Below are positions 1-9,060 of a stretch of DNA of 64,000 nucleotides, piece by piece. The stretch's first letter is position 1. The number at the start of each line of letters is the position of its first letter. Source of the DNA: CAWCAL01 sp963695075 (GTDB lineage Bacteria; Actinomycetota; Acidimicrobiia; Acidimicrobiales; CAWCAL01); contig CAVOFR010000001.1 of NCBI GenBank assembly GCA_963695075.1, forward strand, positions 248,001 to 312,000, in the 5' to 3' direction. The position numbers and the translations under genes are program-made. The notes below the pieces were generated by a model. The model saw nothing but the letters and a program-made list of their open reading frames with translations, did not search any database and was not told the origin of the DNA.

Positions 1-19
1 CCCACCGGTCGGGAGATCG

Positions 20-48
20 TTGTAACCGGTTGGCGTCGACCCTAAACT
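20..48 (+). promoter_or_regulatory. Candidate sigma70-type promoter
   Basis: A TTGTAA hexamer at 20-25 and a TAAACT hexamer at 43-48 are separated by exactly 17 bases. They lie about 64 bases ahead of the likely start of the TraR/DksA-like gene. This is a motif match only. Confidence 0.4.
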
Positions 49-111
49 GTCGTGCTCTTTGAGCAGCAGCGTTTGCCGGTCCGCTCCGACCAGCAAGAGG
101 GAGCGCCCACC

Positions 112-705
112 ATGGCGCAGTCGTCCAAGAAGAAGCCGGCGGGCAAGCCCGCGGCCGCCATGAAGAAGAAGGCCGCTTCGGCGGGCAGGAAGAAGCCGGC
201 CGGCAAGCCCGCTTCGGCCCGCAAGCCCGCGATCGCCAAGAAGAAGAAGGCCGCTTCGGCGGGCAGGAAGAAGCCGGCGGCCAAGCCCGCTTCGGCCACG
301 AAGAAGAAGCCGGCTTCGGCGTCGAAGAAGAATCGACTCGACAAGAAGTTCCTCGACGCCCAGCGGACCCTCCTGCGCGAGGAACGAGCGAAGTACCTCC
401 ACAGTGCAGACATCCTCGAAGCCGAGGCGGACTCGCTGCTCGAGGCGCGCGAGCCGGGCGATGTCCAGTTCGACGAGGAATCCGGAGAGGGCGACACCCT
501 GGCGGTCGAGCGGGAGCGGGACCTGGCCTTGAGTGCGCAAGCCCGGTCGGCGGTCAGGGAGATCGACGCGGCCCTCGAACGGATCGAGGGTGGCACCTAC
601 GGGGTGTGTGTGATGTCGGGCAAGCCGATTCCCAAGGAGCGGCTCCAGGCCATCCCGTGGGCCGCGGAACGTGTGGAGTACAAGGCAGGAGGGATCCGCC
701 GCTGA
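112..705 (+). CDS. TraR/DksA-family protein with long Lys/Ala/Pro-rich N-terminal tail
   Basis: A 197-residue protein. The first ~75 residues are almost only Lys, Ala, Pro, Gly and Ser in KKKPA/AGRKKPA-like repeats, resembling histone H1-like tails. The rest is a TraR/DksA-type region: an acidic coiled helix (around EADSLLEAREPGD), then the GTYGVC...GKPIPKERLQAIPWA block. Only the first of the four zinc-finger cysteines remains; the others are Ser, Arg and Tyr, so zinc binding is unlikely. Start ATG 112 is preceded by GAGGGAG; an in-frame ATG at 52 is possible but has no clear ribosome site. Probable nucleic-acid or RNA-polymerase-associated role (inference). lspA follows within 25 bases. Confidence 0.8.
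   Translation: MAQSSKKKPAGKPAAAMKKKAASAGRKKPAGKPASARKPAIAKKKKAASAGRKKPAAKPASATKKKPASASKKNRLDKKFLDAQRTLLREERAKYLHSADILEAEADSLLEAREPGDVQFDEESGEGDTLAVERERDLALSAQARSAVREIDAALERIEGGTYGVCVMSGKPIPKERLQAIPWAAERVEYKAGGIRR
163..297 (+). repeat. Imperfect 57-bp internal duplication encoding the basic tail
   Basis: Bases 163-219 and 241-297 are nearly identical, offset by 78 bases (26 codons), and both encode KKKAASAGRKKPA.KPASA. The duplication lies within the Lys/Ala-rich tail of the TraR/DksA-like gene and keeps the reading frame. Confidence 0.85.
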
Positions 706-728
706 CCTCCGATCGGGTTGTTGGCCAG

Positions 729-1256
729 GTGAGTGAGACCGACGACCGATCGCGTCGTTGGATGTACGTGGTGGGACCGGCGGCCGGCGTACTCCTCGTG
801 GACCAGTTCACCAAGTGGCTGGCGGTCGCCATGCTCGACCTGGGCGATCCCGTTCCCGTGTTCTGGCTTCTCCAGCTCAACCGCACGAGCAACACGGGGG
901 CCGCGTTCAGTCTGGGAACGGACTGGGGACCCATCATCGCGATCGCCGCAGTGGGCGTCCTGATCCTCCTCGCCCAATTGGGCCGGTCGCTTCGTCGGCC
1001 GTCGTCGCTCGTCGCCCTCGGGGTGGTTCTCGGTGGGGCGGTGTCCAACCTGGGCGATCGGCTTTTCCGCGCCGGAGAAGGGTTGCTCGGCGGCGCGGTC
1101 GTCGACTTCATCGACACGCAACGGTGGCCCATCTTCAACGTCGCCGACATGAGCATCGTCCTGGGAGCCATCGCTCTCGTCATCTGGGGTTCGACCGAAC
1201 CGGACCCGGCGGGCGACGAGGTCGACGAGCCCGAGCCGGACACCGTTGGTCACTGA
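729..1256 (+). CDS. lspA: Lipoprotein signal peptidase (signal peptidase II)
   Basis: A 175-residue polytopic membrane aspartyl protease that removes signal peptides from diacylglyceryl-modified prolipoproteins. Visible family motifs in order: DQFTKW in TM1, NTGAAFS, a GDR block, VVDFID and FNVAD; the Asp residues of the last two are the catalytic pair. Four hydrophobic segments fit the family. The likely start is GTG 729 (VSETDDRS), because the in-frame sequence upstream overlaps the preceding gene and is not conserved-looking. The 3' end overlaps the pseudouridine synthase gene, as in the common lspA-rluD pairing. Confidence 0.93.
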   Translation: MSETDDRSRRWMYVVGPAAGVLLVDQFTKWLAVAMLDLGDPVPVFWLLQLNRTSNTGAAFSLGTDWGPIIAIAAVGVLILLAQLGRSLRRPSSLVALGVVLGGAVSNLGDRLFRAGEGLLGGAVVDFIDTQRWPIFNVADMSIVLGAIALVIWGSTEPDPAGDEVDEPEPDTVGH

Positions 1257-2187
1257 ACCGGTCCGGTCGGCGGTCATCTCGGGAGTGCTCGACGGGCAGC
1301 GCCTCGATCGCGTCGTCGCTCTGGCCGTCGACGTCAGTCGCTCGGTGGCCCGATCCCTGGTCGAGGACGGGGCGGTGCGCATCGACGGGCGGGTCATCAC
1401 CGTGCCGTCTCAGAGGGTCGCTTCCGGCTCGACCCTCGAGGTGACGTACGAACCCGAGCCGCCGGTCCGAATGGACCCGGACCCGACGGTCCCACTCGAG
1501 GTGGTTTACGACGACGCCCACGTGATCGTCGTCAACAAGCCGGCCGGAGTCATCGTTCATCCCGGCTCCGGACATGCCGGCGGGACACTGGTCAACGGGC
1601 TGCTCGCCCGCTACCCGGAGCTCGCCGAGGTCGGCGATCGGGTCCGACCCGGTGTCGTCCACCGTCTCGATGCCGGGACCACGGGGCTCCTGGTCGTTGC
1701 CCGCACTTCGGTCGCCCATGAGCGGCTCGTCGCCGAGCTCTCGGCCCACGAGGTCAGGCGCGAGTACCGATTGCTCTGCGTCGGGGTGATCGAGCCGCCG
1801 GCCGGGGTCATCGACGCACCCATCGGTCGCTCACCACGCGATCCGACGGCCATGGCCGTGGTGGCCGATGGTCGCCCCGCCCGGACCCGATACCGGCGGC
1901 TGGCCCGCGCCGACGCCGTCTCGCTGGTCGCCTGCGAGCTCGAAACCGGCCGTACCCATCAGATCCGGGTCCATCTCCAGGCCCACGGATTCCCGGTTCT
2001 GGGCGACCGGCGTTACGGCGGTGGTGGGCCCATGCCCGAGCTCGACCGGCCGCTGCTGCACGCGGCGGTGCTCGCCTTCGAGCACCCCGTGTCCGGTGAG
2101 CGGCTGAGGTTCTCCGCACCCGATCCGGTCGACATGGTCGAAGTGTGTCGCTCGCTCGGTCTGGACGGTGCGGAGCACAACGGTTAG
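1246..2187 (+). CDS. rluD: RluA/RluD-family 23S rRNA pseudouridine synthase
   Basis: A 313-residue protein with an N-terminal S4 RNA-binding domain (residues ~10-70, around SRSVARSLVEDGAVRIDG) and a RluA catalytic domain. The catalytic Asp is in HRLDAGTTGLLVVA. Further family blocks are NKPAGVIVHPG, TGRTHQIRVHL and GFPVLGDRRYGG. The proposed start is TTG 1246, overlapping lspA by 11 bases and suggesting translational coupling; GTG 1285 would cut the S4 domain. RluD modifies helix 69 in enterobacteria; the exact target here is inferred from family only. Confidence 0.88.
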   Translation: MVTEPVRSAVISGVLDGQRLDRVVALAVDVSRSVARSLVEDGAVRIDGRVITVPSQRVASGSTLEVTYEPEPPVRMDPDPTVPLEVVYDDAHVIVVNKPAGVIVHPGSGHAGGTLVNGLLARYPELAEVGDRVRPGVVHRLDAGTTGLLVVARTSVAHERLVAELSAHEVRREYRLLCVGVIEPPAGVIDAPIGRSPRDPTAMAVVADGRPARTRYRRLARADAVSLVACELETGRTHQIRVHLQAHGFPVLGDRRYGGGGPMPELDRPLLHAAVLAFEHPVSGERLRFSAPDPVDMVEVCRSLGLDGAEHNG

Positions 2188-2212
2188 CGGGACCAGCGGG
2201 TTGGAGGCTTGG

Positions 2213-2662
2213 TCACCCACCCGGCCACGATGTGTCACCATTGGCCATGTCTGCGATGTCGGCGAGGCTGTACGACTCGAGGTGTTTGCGCATGAACCCC
2301 CCAACTTCGGCCCAGATGGCCAGCAGCACGCACTGGCCTTCGTGGTCACAGGCCCCGTCCTGATGCGGGTCGCCGAAATCCCCCACGACGATAGGACCGT
2401 CGACCGCGCTGACGATCTCGCTCAGGCGAATCTCCGCCGGCGGTCGGGCGAGCAGGTATCCGCCGCCCACGCCGCGCTTGGAACGAACCACACCGGCACC
2501 CTTCAGGGCGAGCAGGATCTGCTCGAGGTACGGCTGTGGAAGACCGGTGCGCTCGGCGATGTCGCGCACCGACGTGGGTGCCTCGGTGCCATCGTGCAGG
2601 GCGAGCGAGAGCAGTGCTCGGCTCGCATAGTCACCCCGGGTCGACACCTTCACGCCGTTCAT
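2213..2662 (-). CDS. Rrf2-family transcriptional regulator
   Basis: A 149-residue winged-helix regulator. The N-terminus (VSTRGDYASRALLSLAL) and the helix-turn-helix with RDIAERTGLPQPYLEQIL are typical of IscR/NsrR/RsrR-like Rrf2 proteins, followed by the wing KRGVGGGYLLARP. The cluster-binding loop has CDHEGQC, two cysteines with five residues between them, and no clear third Cys. That leaves iron-sulfur binding uncertain. The start is ATG 2662 (or GTG 2656), divergent from the phosphodiesterase gene with 74 bases between. The gene converges on rluD. Confidence 0.9.
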   Translation of the reverse strand: MNGVKVSTRGDYASRALLSLALHDGTEAPTSVRDIAERTGLPQPYLEQILLALKGAGVVRSKRGVGGGYLLARPPAEIRLSEIVSAVDGPIVVGDFGDPHQDGACDHEGQCVLLAIWAEVGGFMRKHLESYSLADIADMANGDTSWPGG

Positions 2663-2736
2663 CGTACGAGGCGCGGCGCCGAGTCGACGTACTCGGTCGA
2701 TGGGGGCCACGCACGGCTGCGTAGCTTCGGGCACGG

Positions 2737-3876
2737 ATGGCTGTCCGGCCGGCGTGGGCCAACCGCATGACCGGTGCCCGTCCGTCGATCGTACTCCCGG
2801 ATTTCGGTGGAGCCTGCATCTCCAATGTCGCCTCGGGTCTGATGGACCGCCGTGATCGGCTGCCCGGCTGGATGCCGGCCGAGATCGCCGGTGCTCGCAG
2901 CGTGGTTCTGCTGGTCCTCGACGGTCTGGGCTGGGAACAGCTCGAGGCGCGGCGCCATCTCGCTCCAGCGATGAGCCGCATGACCGCACGGCACATTACG
3001 AGCGTCGTCCCGTCGACGACGGCTACGGCTCTCACTTCGATCGCCACCGGCCTCGCTCCGGGCGAACACGGGCTCGTCGGATACCGAATGGACGTCGACG
3101 GCGAGATCCTCAACGTCCTGCGGTGGACCACCGATGGTCGGGACATGCGGCGACGCCTTCCCCCGGCGATGCTCCAACCTCACTCGGTCTTCCAGGGTCG
3201 CAAGCCCCCGGTGGTGACGAAGGCCGAGTTCGAGCTGTCGGGATTCACCGCCGCCCATCTCGGGGACGTTCGCTTCACCGGATACCGGCTCCCTTCCAGC
3301 CTCGTCGTCGAGCTCTGTCACCTCGTGCAGTCGGGCGAGCAGTTCGTCTACGGCTACTACGACGGCATCGACAAGGTGTCCCACGAGCACGGGCTCGACG
3401 CGCACTATGACGCCGAGCTCCGCGCCGCCGACGGCCTCGTAGGTCAACTTCTCGATGCCCTTCCCCACGACACGGTGCTCGTCGTGACCTCCGATCACGG
3501 CCAGGTGCACGTGGGTGATCGCGAGCGGACGCTGCCGGCGTCGGTCAGTGGCCATCTCGACCACCAATCGGGTGAGGGGCGTTTCCGGTGGCTGCATGCC
3601 GCCGGCGGAAGGGTCGGACCGCTGCTCGAGGCCGCAACCGATGCCTTCTCCGATGAGGCGTGGGTCGTATCCTGCGAACAGGTGGTCGACGAAGGCTGGT
3701 TCGGTCCCCGGGTGGGACTCGAGGCCCGTCGACGGCTCGGCGACGTGGCCCTCGTCGCGTTCGAACCGGTTTCCTTCGTGGACCCCGACGACAGCGGGCC
3801 CTTCCAGCTGGTCGGACGGCACGGATCGGTCACGTCGGCCGAGATGCTCGTCCCGTTTCTCGTCACCGTCCTCTGA
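2737..3876 (+). CDS. Alkaline-phosphatase-superfamily nucleotide pyrophosphatase/phosphodiesterase
   Basis: A 379-residue metal-dependent phosphodiesterase-like protein. The AP-superfamily features are all present: VLLVLDGLGWEQ (first metal Asp), PSTTATALTSIATG (nucleophile Thr region), YYDGIDKVSHEHG, VVTSDHGQVHVG (metal DHG) and a late GRHGSVT His. The substrate is unknown; families like this hydrolyse nucleotide or lipid phosphodiesters. No signal peptide is obvious, so it is probably cytoplasmic. The start is ATG 2737; ATG 2767 (MTGARPS) is also plausible. It is divergent from the Rrf2 gene and could share its control. Confidence 0.85.
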   Translation: MAVRPAWANRMTGARPSIVLPDFGGACISNVASGLMDRRDRLPGWMPAEIAGARSVVLLVLDGLGWEQLEARRHLAPAMSRMTARHITSVVPSTTATALTSIATGLAPGEHGLVGYRMDVDGEILNVLRWTTDGRDMRRRLPPAMLQPHSVFQGRKPPVVTKAEFELSGFTAAHLGDVRFTGYRLPSSLVVELCHLVQSGEQFVYGYYDGIDKVSHEHGLDAHYDAELRAADGLVGQLLDALPHDTVLVVTSDHGQVHVGDRERTLPASVSGHLDHQSGEGRFRWLHAAGGRVGPLLEAATDAFSDEAWVVSCEQVVDEGWFGPRVGLEARRRLGDVALVAFEPVSFVDPDDSGPFQLVGRHGSVTSAEMLVPFLVTVL

Positions 3877-3955
3877 CGGGATCGTCGAAGCGGCGGCGGC
3901 CCGGTCCGGCATTCCCGGGACTATCGTTCGAGATCCGCGAGCGACGGAGTCCCGG

Positions 3956-4519
3956 ATGTCGAACGAAACACCAGACGCAGCGACCGGCGGCCCGGTGGAG
4001 ACCCCCGAGGTCGTCGATCACGGAATCCCCTCGGAGCCCGAGGTGGAGCAGCCCGGCGACCGCGATTCCCAGGCCATCGAAGAGCCGGCGAAGATCATGC
4101 GGATCGGCTCGATGATCAAGCAGATGCTCGAGGAACTCCGCCTCACGGAGTTGGATGCCCAGGCCAGGGTCCGCCTCCGCGACATCTACGAGCAGTCACT
4201 CGTCGAGCTCGGTGCATCGCTGTCACCCGAGTTGTGCGAGGAGTTGGCCCGGCTGACCACCGACTTCGATGAGGACGAGACGCCCACCGATGCCGAGATC
4301 CGCATGGCGAAGGCGCAGCTGGTCGGCTGGCTCGAGGGTCTGTTCCAGGGCATCCAGGCCACCCTCATCTCCCAACAGATGGCGGCGCGCCAGCAGCTGG
4401 AGCGCATGCACCGGCAGCTTCCACCCGGAGCGATGCCTCAACCGGGCGGTGGGATGGCCCCGGGAATGGCACCGGAGGCGGCCAGCGAGCGTGGCGATCG
4501 CCCCGGCACGTATCTCTAG
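3956..4519 (+). CDS. bpa: Bacterial proteasome activator (Bpa/PafE-like)
   Basis: A 187-residue protein matching the mycobacterial Bpa/PafE family (Rv3780). The conserved core runs from EEPAKIMRIGSMIKQMLEE through AQLVGWLEGLFQGIQA and QQMAARQQLERM. The C-terminus GTYL corresponds to the GQYL motif that docks into the 20S proteasome alpha ring. Family members form dodecameric rings that open the proteasome gate without ATP. The N-terminal 45 residues are acidic and disordered-looking. The start ATG 3956 has GGAG upstream. It implies a proteasome-bearing actinobacterium, although no prcBA genes are in the window. Confidence 0.92.
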   Translation: MSNETPDAATGGPVETPEVVDHGIPSEPEVEQPGDRDSQAIEEPAKIMRIGSMIKQMLEELRLTELDAQARVRLRDIYEQSLVELGASLSPELCEELARLTTDFDEDETPTDAEIRMAKAQLVGWLEGLFQGIQATLISQQMAARQQLERMHRQLPPGAMPQPGGGMAPGMAPEAASERGDRPGTYL

Positions 4520-4694
4520 TTGCCACGGTGCCCGGATCGGCGACGGTCCGGTCCGGAGCCGGGCTGGAACCCGCGTCGTCCGGCAAATAGCATGTGTGTA
4601 GTTTGTACCCAGGCGGTGGACGGAACTGTGGAAGTACGGGTGATCGAGAAGCGTGGTCCGAGCACAACCGATCGACCGCGCCCGAGGAAGTTTC

Positions 4695-7600
4695 GTGGCT
4701 GACTCCTTCACCCACCTCCATCTCCACACCGAGTTCTCCATGCTCGACGGCGCTGCCCGCGTCGAGGAGGTGGTGGCGGCGGCAGTCGCCGACGGTCAGC
4801 CGGCCATCGGGATCACCGATCACGGCAACATGTACGGGATCCTCGACTTCTACAAGGCCTGTCAGCAGCACGAGATCAAGCCGATCCTGGGTTGCGAGCT
4901 CTACATGGCCCATGACGACCGAGCCGAACGACCGAACCGTCGCGGTCGCATGGACGACTCCGGTGGCGAGGTCGACGGAGGTCGCAAGCTCTACTACCAC
5001 CTCACCGCCCTGGCCGAGAACCGCACCGGCTACCAGAACCTGATCCAGCTGGCCAGCCGGGCCTACCTCGAGGGCTACTACTACAAGCCACGCGTGGATT
5101 GGGAGCTGCTGAACCGGCACTCGGCCGGGGTCATCGCCACGACGGGCTGTCTGGGCGGTCAGGTCCTGCAGGCGCTGCTCCAGGGCGACGAGGCCGAAGC
5201 ACTCCAGCGGGCCGGCCGACTCCAGGACATCTTCGGACGGGACAACCTCTTCGTCGAGCTCCAGGACCAGGGCTTGCCCCAGCAGACGCGGACCAACCCA
5301 CAGCTGATCGAGATCGCCGCCAAGATCGGCGCGCCCCTCCTCGCCACCAACGACTCCCACTACACCCATCGCGATGATGCCGTCTCGCATGACGCGCTCC
5401 TGTGCGTGCAGACGGGCTCGCTCATGAGCGATCCGGATCGATTCAAGTTCTCCGGCACCGAGCACTACCTGAAGACCTCACACGAGATGCGCCGGATATT
5501 CGACGGACTCGAGGTCGCCTGCGACAACACGCTGTGGGTTGCCGAGCGGGCTGACGTCGAGATCGAGTTCGGGAACCCGCAACTACCGGACTTCCCGATT
5601 CCCGGGGGCTTCACCGGCGACGACGACTACCTGCGCCACCTCACCATGGAAGGGGCGAAGAAGCGTTGGGGCACCACCCTCTCCGACGACGCAGTGGAGC
5701 GCCTGGCCTACGAGCTGAAGGTCATCGGCGACATGGGCTTCTCGTCGTACTTTCTCATCACCTGGGACTTGATCCGCCACGCTCGCGACTCCGGCTTCCG
5801 GGTCGGACCCGGGCGGGGGAGTGCGGCCGGCTGCGCCGTCGCGTACTGCCTCGAGATCACCGATCTCGATCCCATCGAATACGACCTGCTCTTCGAACGG
5901 TTCCTCAACCCGTCCCGGATCTCGATGCCCGACATCGACATGGACTTCGACTCGCGCTACCGGGACGAGATGATCCGCTATGCCGCCGAGCGGTACGGCC
6001 GCGATCACGTCGCCCAGATCGTGACGTTCTCCACCATCAAGGCTCGAGCGGCGGTGCGCGACGCGGCCCGCGTGCTCGGTCACCCGTATGCGGTGGGTGA
6101 CAAGATCGCCAAGGCGATGCCGCCGTTGATAATGGGCCGCGACACGCCGTTGCGGGCCTGTTTCGAGAAGGAGGACAAGTTCGCCGACGGCTACGCGATG
6201 GCGGCCGAGCTGCGGGAGATGTACGAGTCGGATCCCGACGTCACCGAAGTCGTCGACGTGGCTCGGGGCCTCGAGGGGCTACGCCGCCAGGACGGCATCC
6301 ACGCCGCGGCGGTCGTGATCACCAAGGAGCCATTGACCGAGTACCTGCCCATCCAGCGCAAGCCCGAGTCCGGGGTCGATCCGGCCGACGCCCCGGTCGT
6401 CACCCAGTACGAGATGCACGGCGTCGAAGAACTGGGCCTGCTGAAGATGGACTTCCTCGGTCTGCGCAACCTGGACGTGATCTCCGACGCGCTGGAGCTC
6501 ATCCGCGCGACCCGTGACATCGTCGTCGACATCGATCGGGTGCCCCTCGACGACGAGGCCACCTACGAGTTGCTCCAGAAGGGCGACAGCATCGGCGTGT
6601 TCCAGCTCGAAGGGGGACCGATGCGGGCGCTCATGCGGTCGCTCGCTCCGACTTCTTTCGAAGACGTGGCCGCGCTCGTGGCGCTCTATCGGCCGGGCCC
6701 GATGGCCGAGAACATGCACAACGACTATGCCGACCGCAAGAACGACCGGCAACCGGTGTCCTACCTGCACGAGGACGCCGAAGAGATCCTGTCCGACACG
6801 TACGGACTGATGATCTACCAGGAATCGGTGATGCGGATCGCCCAGAGGTTCGCCGGGTATTCACTGGCCGACGCCGACAACCTCCGGAAGGCCTGCGGCA
6901 AGAAGATCCGCGAGGTGATGGAACAGGAGCGGGCCAGCTTCGTCCAAGGGTGTGAGGCCACGGGCTACGGAGAGGAGCTGGGCCACCGGTGGTTCGACAT
7001 CATCGAGCCGTTCGCCGACTACGCGTTCAACAAGAGCCACAGCTACGGCTACGGCTACATCGCCTATCAGACCGCCTACCTCAAAGCGAACTACCCCGCC
7101 GAGTACCTGGCCTGCCTCCTGACCAGCGTCAAAGCCAATCTGGACAAGGCCGCGGTGTACCTGAACGAGTGTCGTGTCATGGGGATCAAGATCACGGTTC
7201 CCGACGTCAATGCCTCGGTCTCGGACTTTCGCAGCGACGTCTCGATCGACGCCGAGGGGTTCGAGCGGCGTCGCATCCTGTTCGGGCTGTCCGCCGTTCG
7301 CAACGTCGGCGAGGGGCTGGTCGAGCTCATCGTCGAAGAGCGAACCAAGAATGGCCCCTTCACCGATTTCTACGAGTTCTGCGAGCGAGTCGACACCGCG
7401 GTGCTCAACAAGCGGACGATCGAGTCGCTGATCAAGGCCGGCGGATTCGACTCGATGGGCCATCCCCGCCAGGGGCTGATCACCGTCTTCGAGCAGATCG
7501 TCGATCACACCCTGGCCCGGCGTCGAGAGCACGACATGGGCGTGCTCTCGCTCTTCGAGGACGCGGTCGACGCAGAGGCTCCCGCGTTCGACGAGCGCAC

Positions 7601-8246
7601 CGCGGTTCCCGATCTCGAGTTCGACAAGGCCACCCGGCTGAGGTTCGAGAAGGAGATGCTCGGGCTCTACGTCAGCGACCACCCGCTCATGGGGGCCGAA
7701 GCCGCGCTCCGTCGACGGTCCGAGCACACGATCGACCAGATCAACGACGGCGGCCTCGGCGACGGCTCATCCTGCGCCGTTGGTGGGGTCATCACCTCCC
7801 TCAACCGGAAGTACACGAAGAAGGGCGATCTCATGGCCGTATTCGTCCTCGAGGATCTCCAGTCCTCGATCGAGGTGATGGTCTTTCCGCGCACGATGCG
7901 CGACGTCGGTCACCTGCTCGAGGAAGACTCGGTCGTCGTGCTGAAGGGGAGGGTGGACAAGCGGGACGATCAGCCGAAGCTGATCGCGCAGACCGTCGAG
8001 GTGTTCGACGGTATCTCCGACGGAGCGCCGCCGGTTCGGATCCGGATGTCGCCCAACGACGTCACCGATCAGAACATCGGCGCGCTGAAGCAGGTGCTGG
8101 CCGAACATCCCGGCGAATCAGCGGTGTTCCTCCACATCGGAGAGCAGAAGGTCCTCCGTCTTCCCGAGGCGTGGACGGTAGCGTCGGGCAACGCTCTCAT
8201 GGCCGATCTCCGCGTGCTGCTCGGGGCCGGGGCCCTCCTCTCCTGA
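4695..8246 (+). CDS. dnaE: DNA polymerase III alpha subunit
   Basis: A 1183-residue replicative polymerase. The N-terminal PHP domain begins HLHLHTEFSMLDG. The palm catalytic aspartates sit in MPDIDMDFDSR at about residue 411. The FNKSHSYGYGYIAYQTAYLK block lies near residue 780, and an OB-fold (VGGVITSLNRKYTKKG) near residue 1030, followed by a C-terminal domain. Length fits actinobacterial DnaE1. The GTG start at 4695 (VADSFTHLHLH) has GAGGAAG six bases upstream; the in-frame GTG at 4653 lacks this. About 175 bases upstream are without a gene. Confidence 0.97.
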   Translation: MADSFTHLHLHTEFSMLDGAARVEEVVAAAVADGQPAIGITDHGNMYGILDFYKACQQHEIKPILGCELYMAHDDRAERPNRRGRMDDSGGEVDGGRKLYYHLTALAENRTGYQNLIQLASRAYLEGYYYKPRVDWELLNRHSAGVIATTGCLGGQVLQALLQGDEAEALQRAGRLQDIFGRDNLFVELQDQGLPQQTRTNPQLIEIAAKIGAPLLATNDSHYTHRDDAVSHDALLCVQTGSLMSDPDRFKFSGTEHYLKTSHEMRRIFDGLEVACDNTLWVAERADVEIEFGNPQLPDFPIPGGFTGDDDYLRHLTMEGAKKRWGTTLSDDAVERLAYELKVIGDMGFSSYFLITWDLIRHARDSGFRVGPGRGSAAGCAVAYCLEITDLDPIEYDLLFERFLNPSRISMPDIDMDFDSRYRDEMIRYAAERYGRDHVAQIVTFSTIKARAAVRDAARVLGHPYAVGDKIAKAMPPLIMGRDTPLRACFEKEDKFADGYAMAAELREMYESDPDVTEVVDVARGLEGLRRQDGIHAAAVVITKEPLTEYLPIQRKPESGVDPADAPVVTQYEMHGVEELGLLKMDFLGLRNLDVISDALELIRATRDIVVDIDRVPLDDEATYELLQKGDSIGVFQLEGGPMRALMRSLAPTSFEDVAALVALYRPGPMAENMHNDYADRKNDRQPVSYLHEDAEEILSDTYGLMIYQESVMRIAQRFAGYSLADADNLRKACGKKIREVMEQERASFVQGCEATGYGEELGHRWFDIIEPFADYAFNKSHSYGYGYIAYQTAYLKANYPAEYLACLLTSVKANLDKAAVYLNECRVMGIKITVPDVNASVSDFRSDVSIDAEGFERRRILFGLSAVRNVGEGLVELIVEERTKNGPFTDFYEFCERVDTAVLNKRTIESLIKAGGFDSMGHPRQGLITVFEQIVDHTLARRREHDMGVLSLFEDAVDAEAPAFDERTAVPDLEFDKATRLRFEKEMLGLYVSDHPLMGAEAALRRRSEHTIDQINDGGLGDGSSCAVGGVITSLNRKYTKKGDLMAVFVLEDLQSSIEVMVFPRTMRDVGHLLEEDSVVVLKGRVDKRDDQPKLIAQTVEVFDGISDGAPPVRIRMSPNDVTDQNIGALKQVLAEHPGESAVFLHIGEQKVLRLPEAWTVASGNALMADLRVLLGAGALLS

Positions 8247-8348
8247 TCCACGCATAGGACCGGTCATCGCACCGAGTTGCGCAAGTGACCCAAGGTTCGC
8301 TGGACTAGGGGTCGCCCACACGACGCCGCAAGGGGGCTGGTCAGAGTT

Positions 8349-9017
8349 ATGCCGATACAGATCGAGACCAAGGACTGCACTTCACTCACCGATGCCGAGA
8401 TGGCCGAGATGGCCGATCTCTGCACCGATGGACCGCTGACCTTCGAGGCCGGCGACATCTCGAAGCAGGCCCAGAACTGGGTGCTCATCTGTCAAGCCCA
8501 TGAAGGCGACAAGCTGCGCGGCTTCTCCTTCTGCACGCTCGAACGCATCGGCGGCACGCCCAGTGTGATCATCGGACTCGGCTCGGTACGACGGACCGCG
8601 AGGCGTGATGCAGTCATACGGGCGTTGATGACCGACCAGCTGTACCGCGCCCTGCTCGCCTTCCCCGACGAAGATGTGCTCATCGGTGCCCGCCTCGCCG
8701 CCTTCGGCGCATTCGATGCCTTCGCCATGCTCGACGGCGTGGTACCCCGGCCCGAGCACAAGGCGACAGGCGAGGAGCGGGCATGGGGTCGTCGCCTGGC
8801 CAAGCGGTTCGGCCACGAGAACGGCAGCTACGACGACCGGGCGTTCATCGTCACCGGTGACGGCTCGATGCCTCATGTTCTCGATCATGAGTCGGGGAAG
8901 CCCGATCGCATCGATCAGGCCGTGCGTGCCTTCTTCGACGACCTCGATCACGATCGCGGCGATGCGCTGATCGCCTTCGGCTGGGCCATGGCCGAGGATC
9001 TCGCCCGTCTCGGCTGA
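8349..9017 (+). CDS. Protein of unknown function
   Basis: A 222-residue soluble, acidic protein I do not recognise. Residues ~45-100 (QNWVLICQAHEGDKLRGFSF, then a hydrophobic strand and VRRTARRDAVIRALM) look vaguely like an acetyltransferase-type alpha/beta fold, but no acetyl-CoA loop is clear. The C-terminal third is charged (FFDDLDHDRGDALIAF). Coding-like composition and a good ATG support it as a real gene. The nitroreductase-like gene follows by 43 bases, perhaps in the same transcript. Confidence 0.7.
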   Translation: MPIQIETKDCTSLTDAEMAEMADLCTDGPLTFEAGDISKQAQNWVLICQAHEGDKLRGFSFCTLERIGGTPSVIIGLGSVRRTARRDAVIRALMTDQLYRALLAFPDEDVLIGARLAAFGAFDAFAMLDGVVPRPEHKATGEERAWGRRLAKRFGHENGSYDDRAFIVTGDGSMPHVLDHESGKPDRIDQAVRAFFDDLDHDRGDALIAFGWAMAEDLARLG

Positions 9018-9060
9018 CGCCGAAGCCGCCGAATTCGCCGCCGTCGTTCGTCGACGGCGC

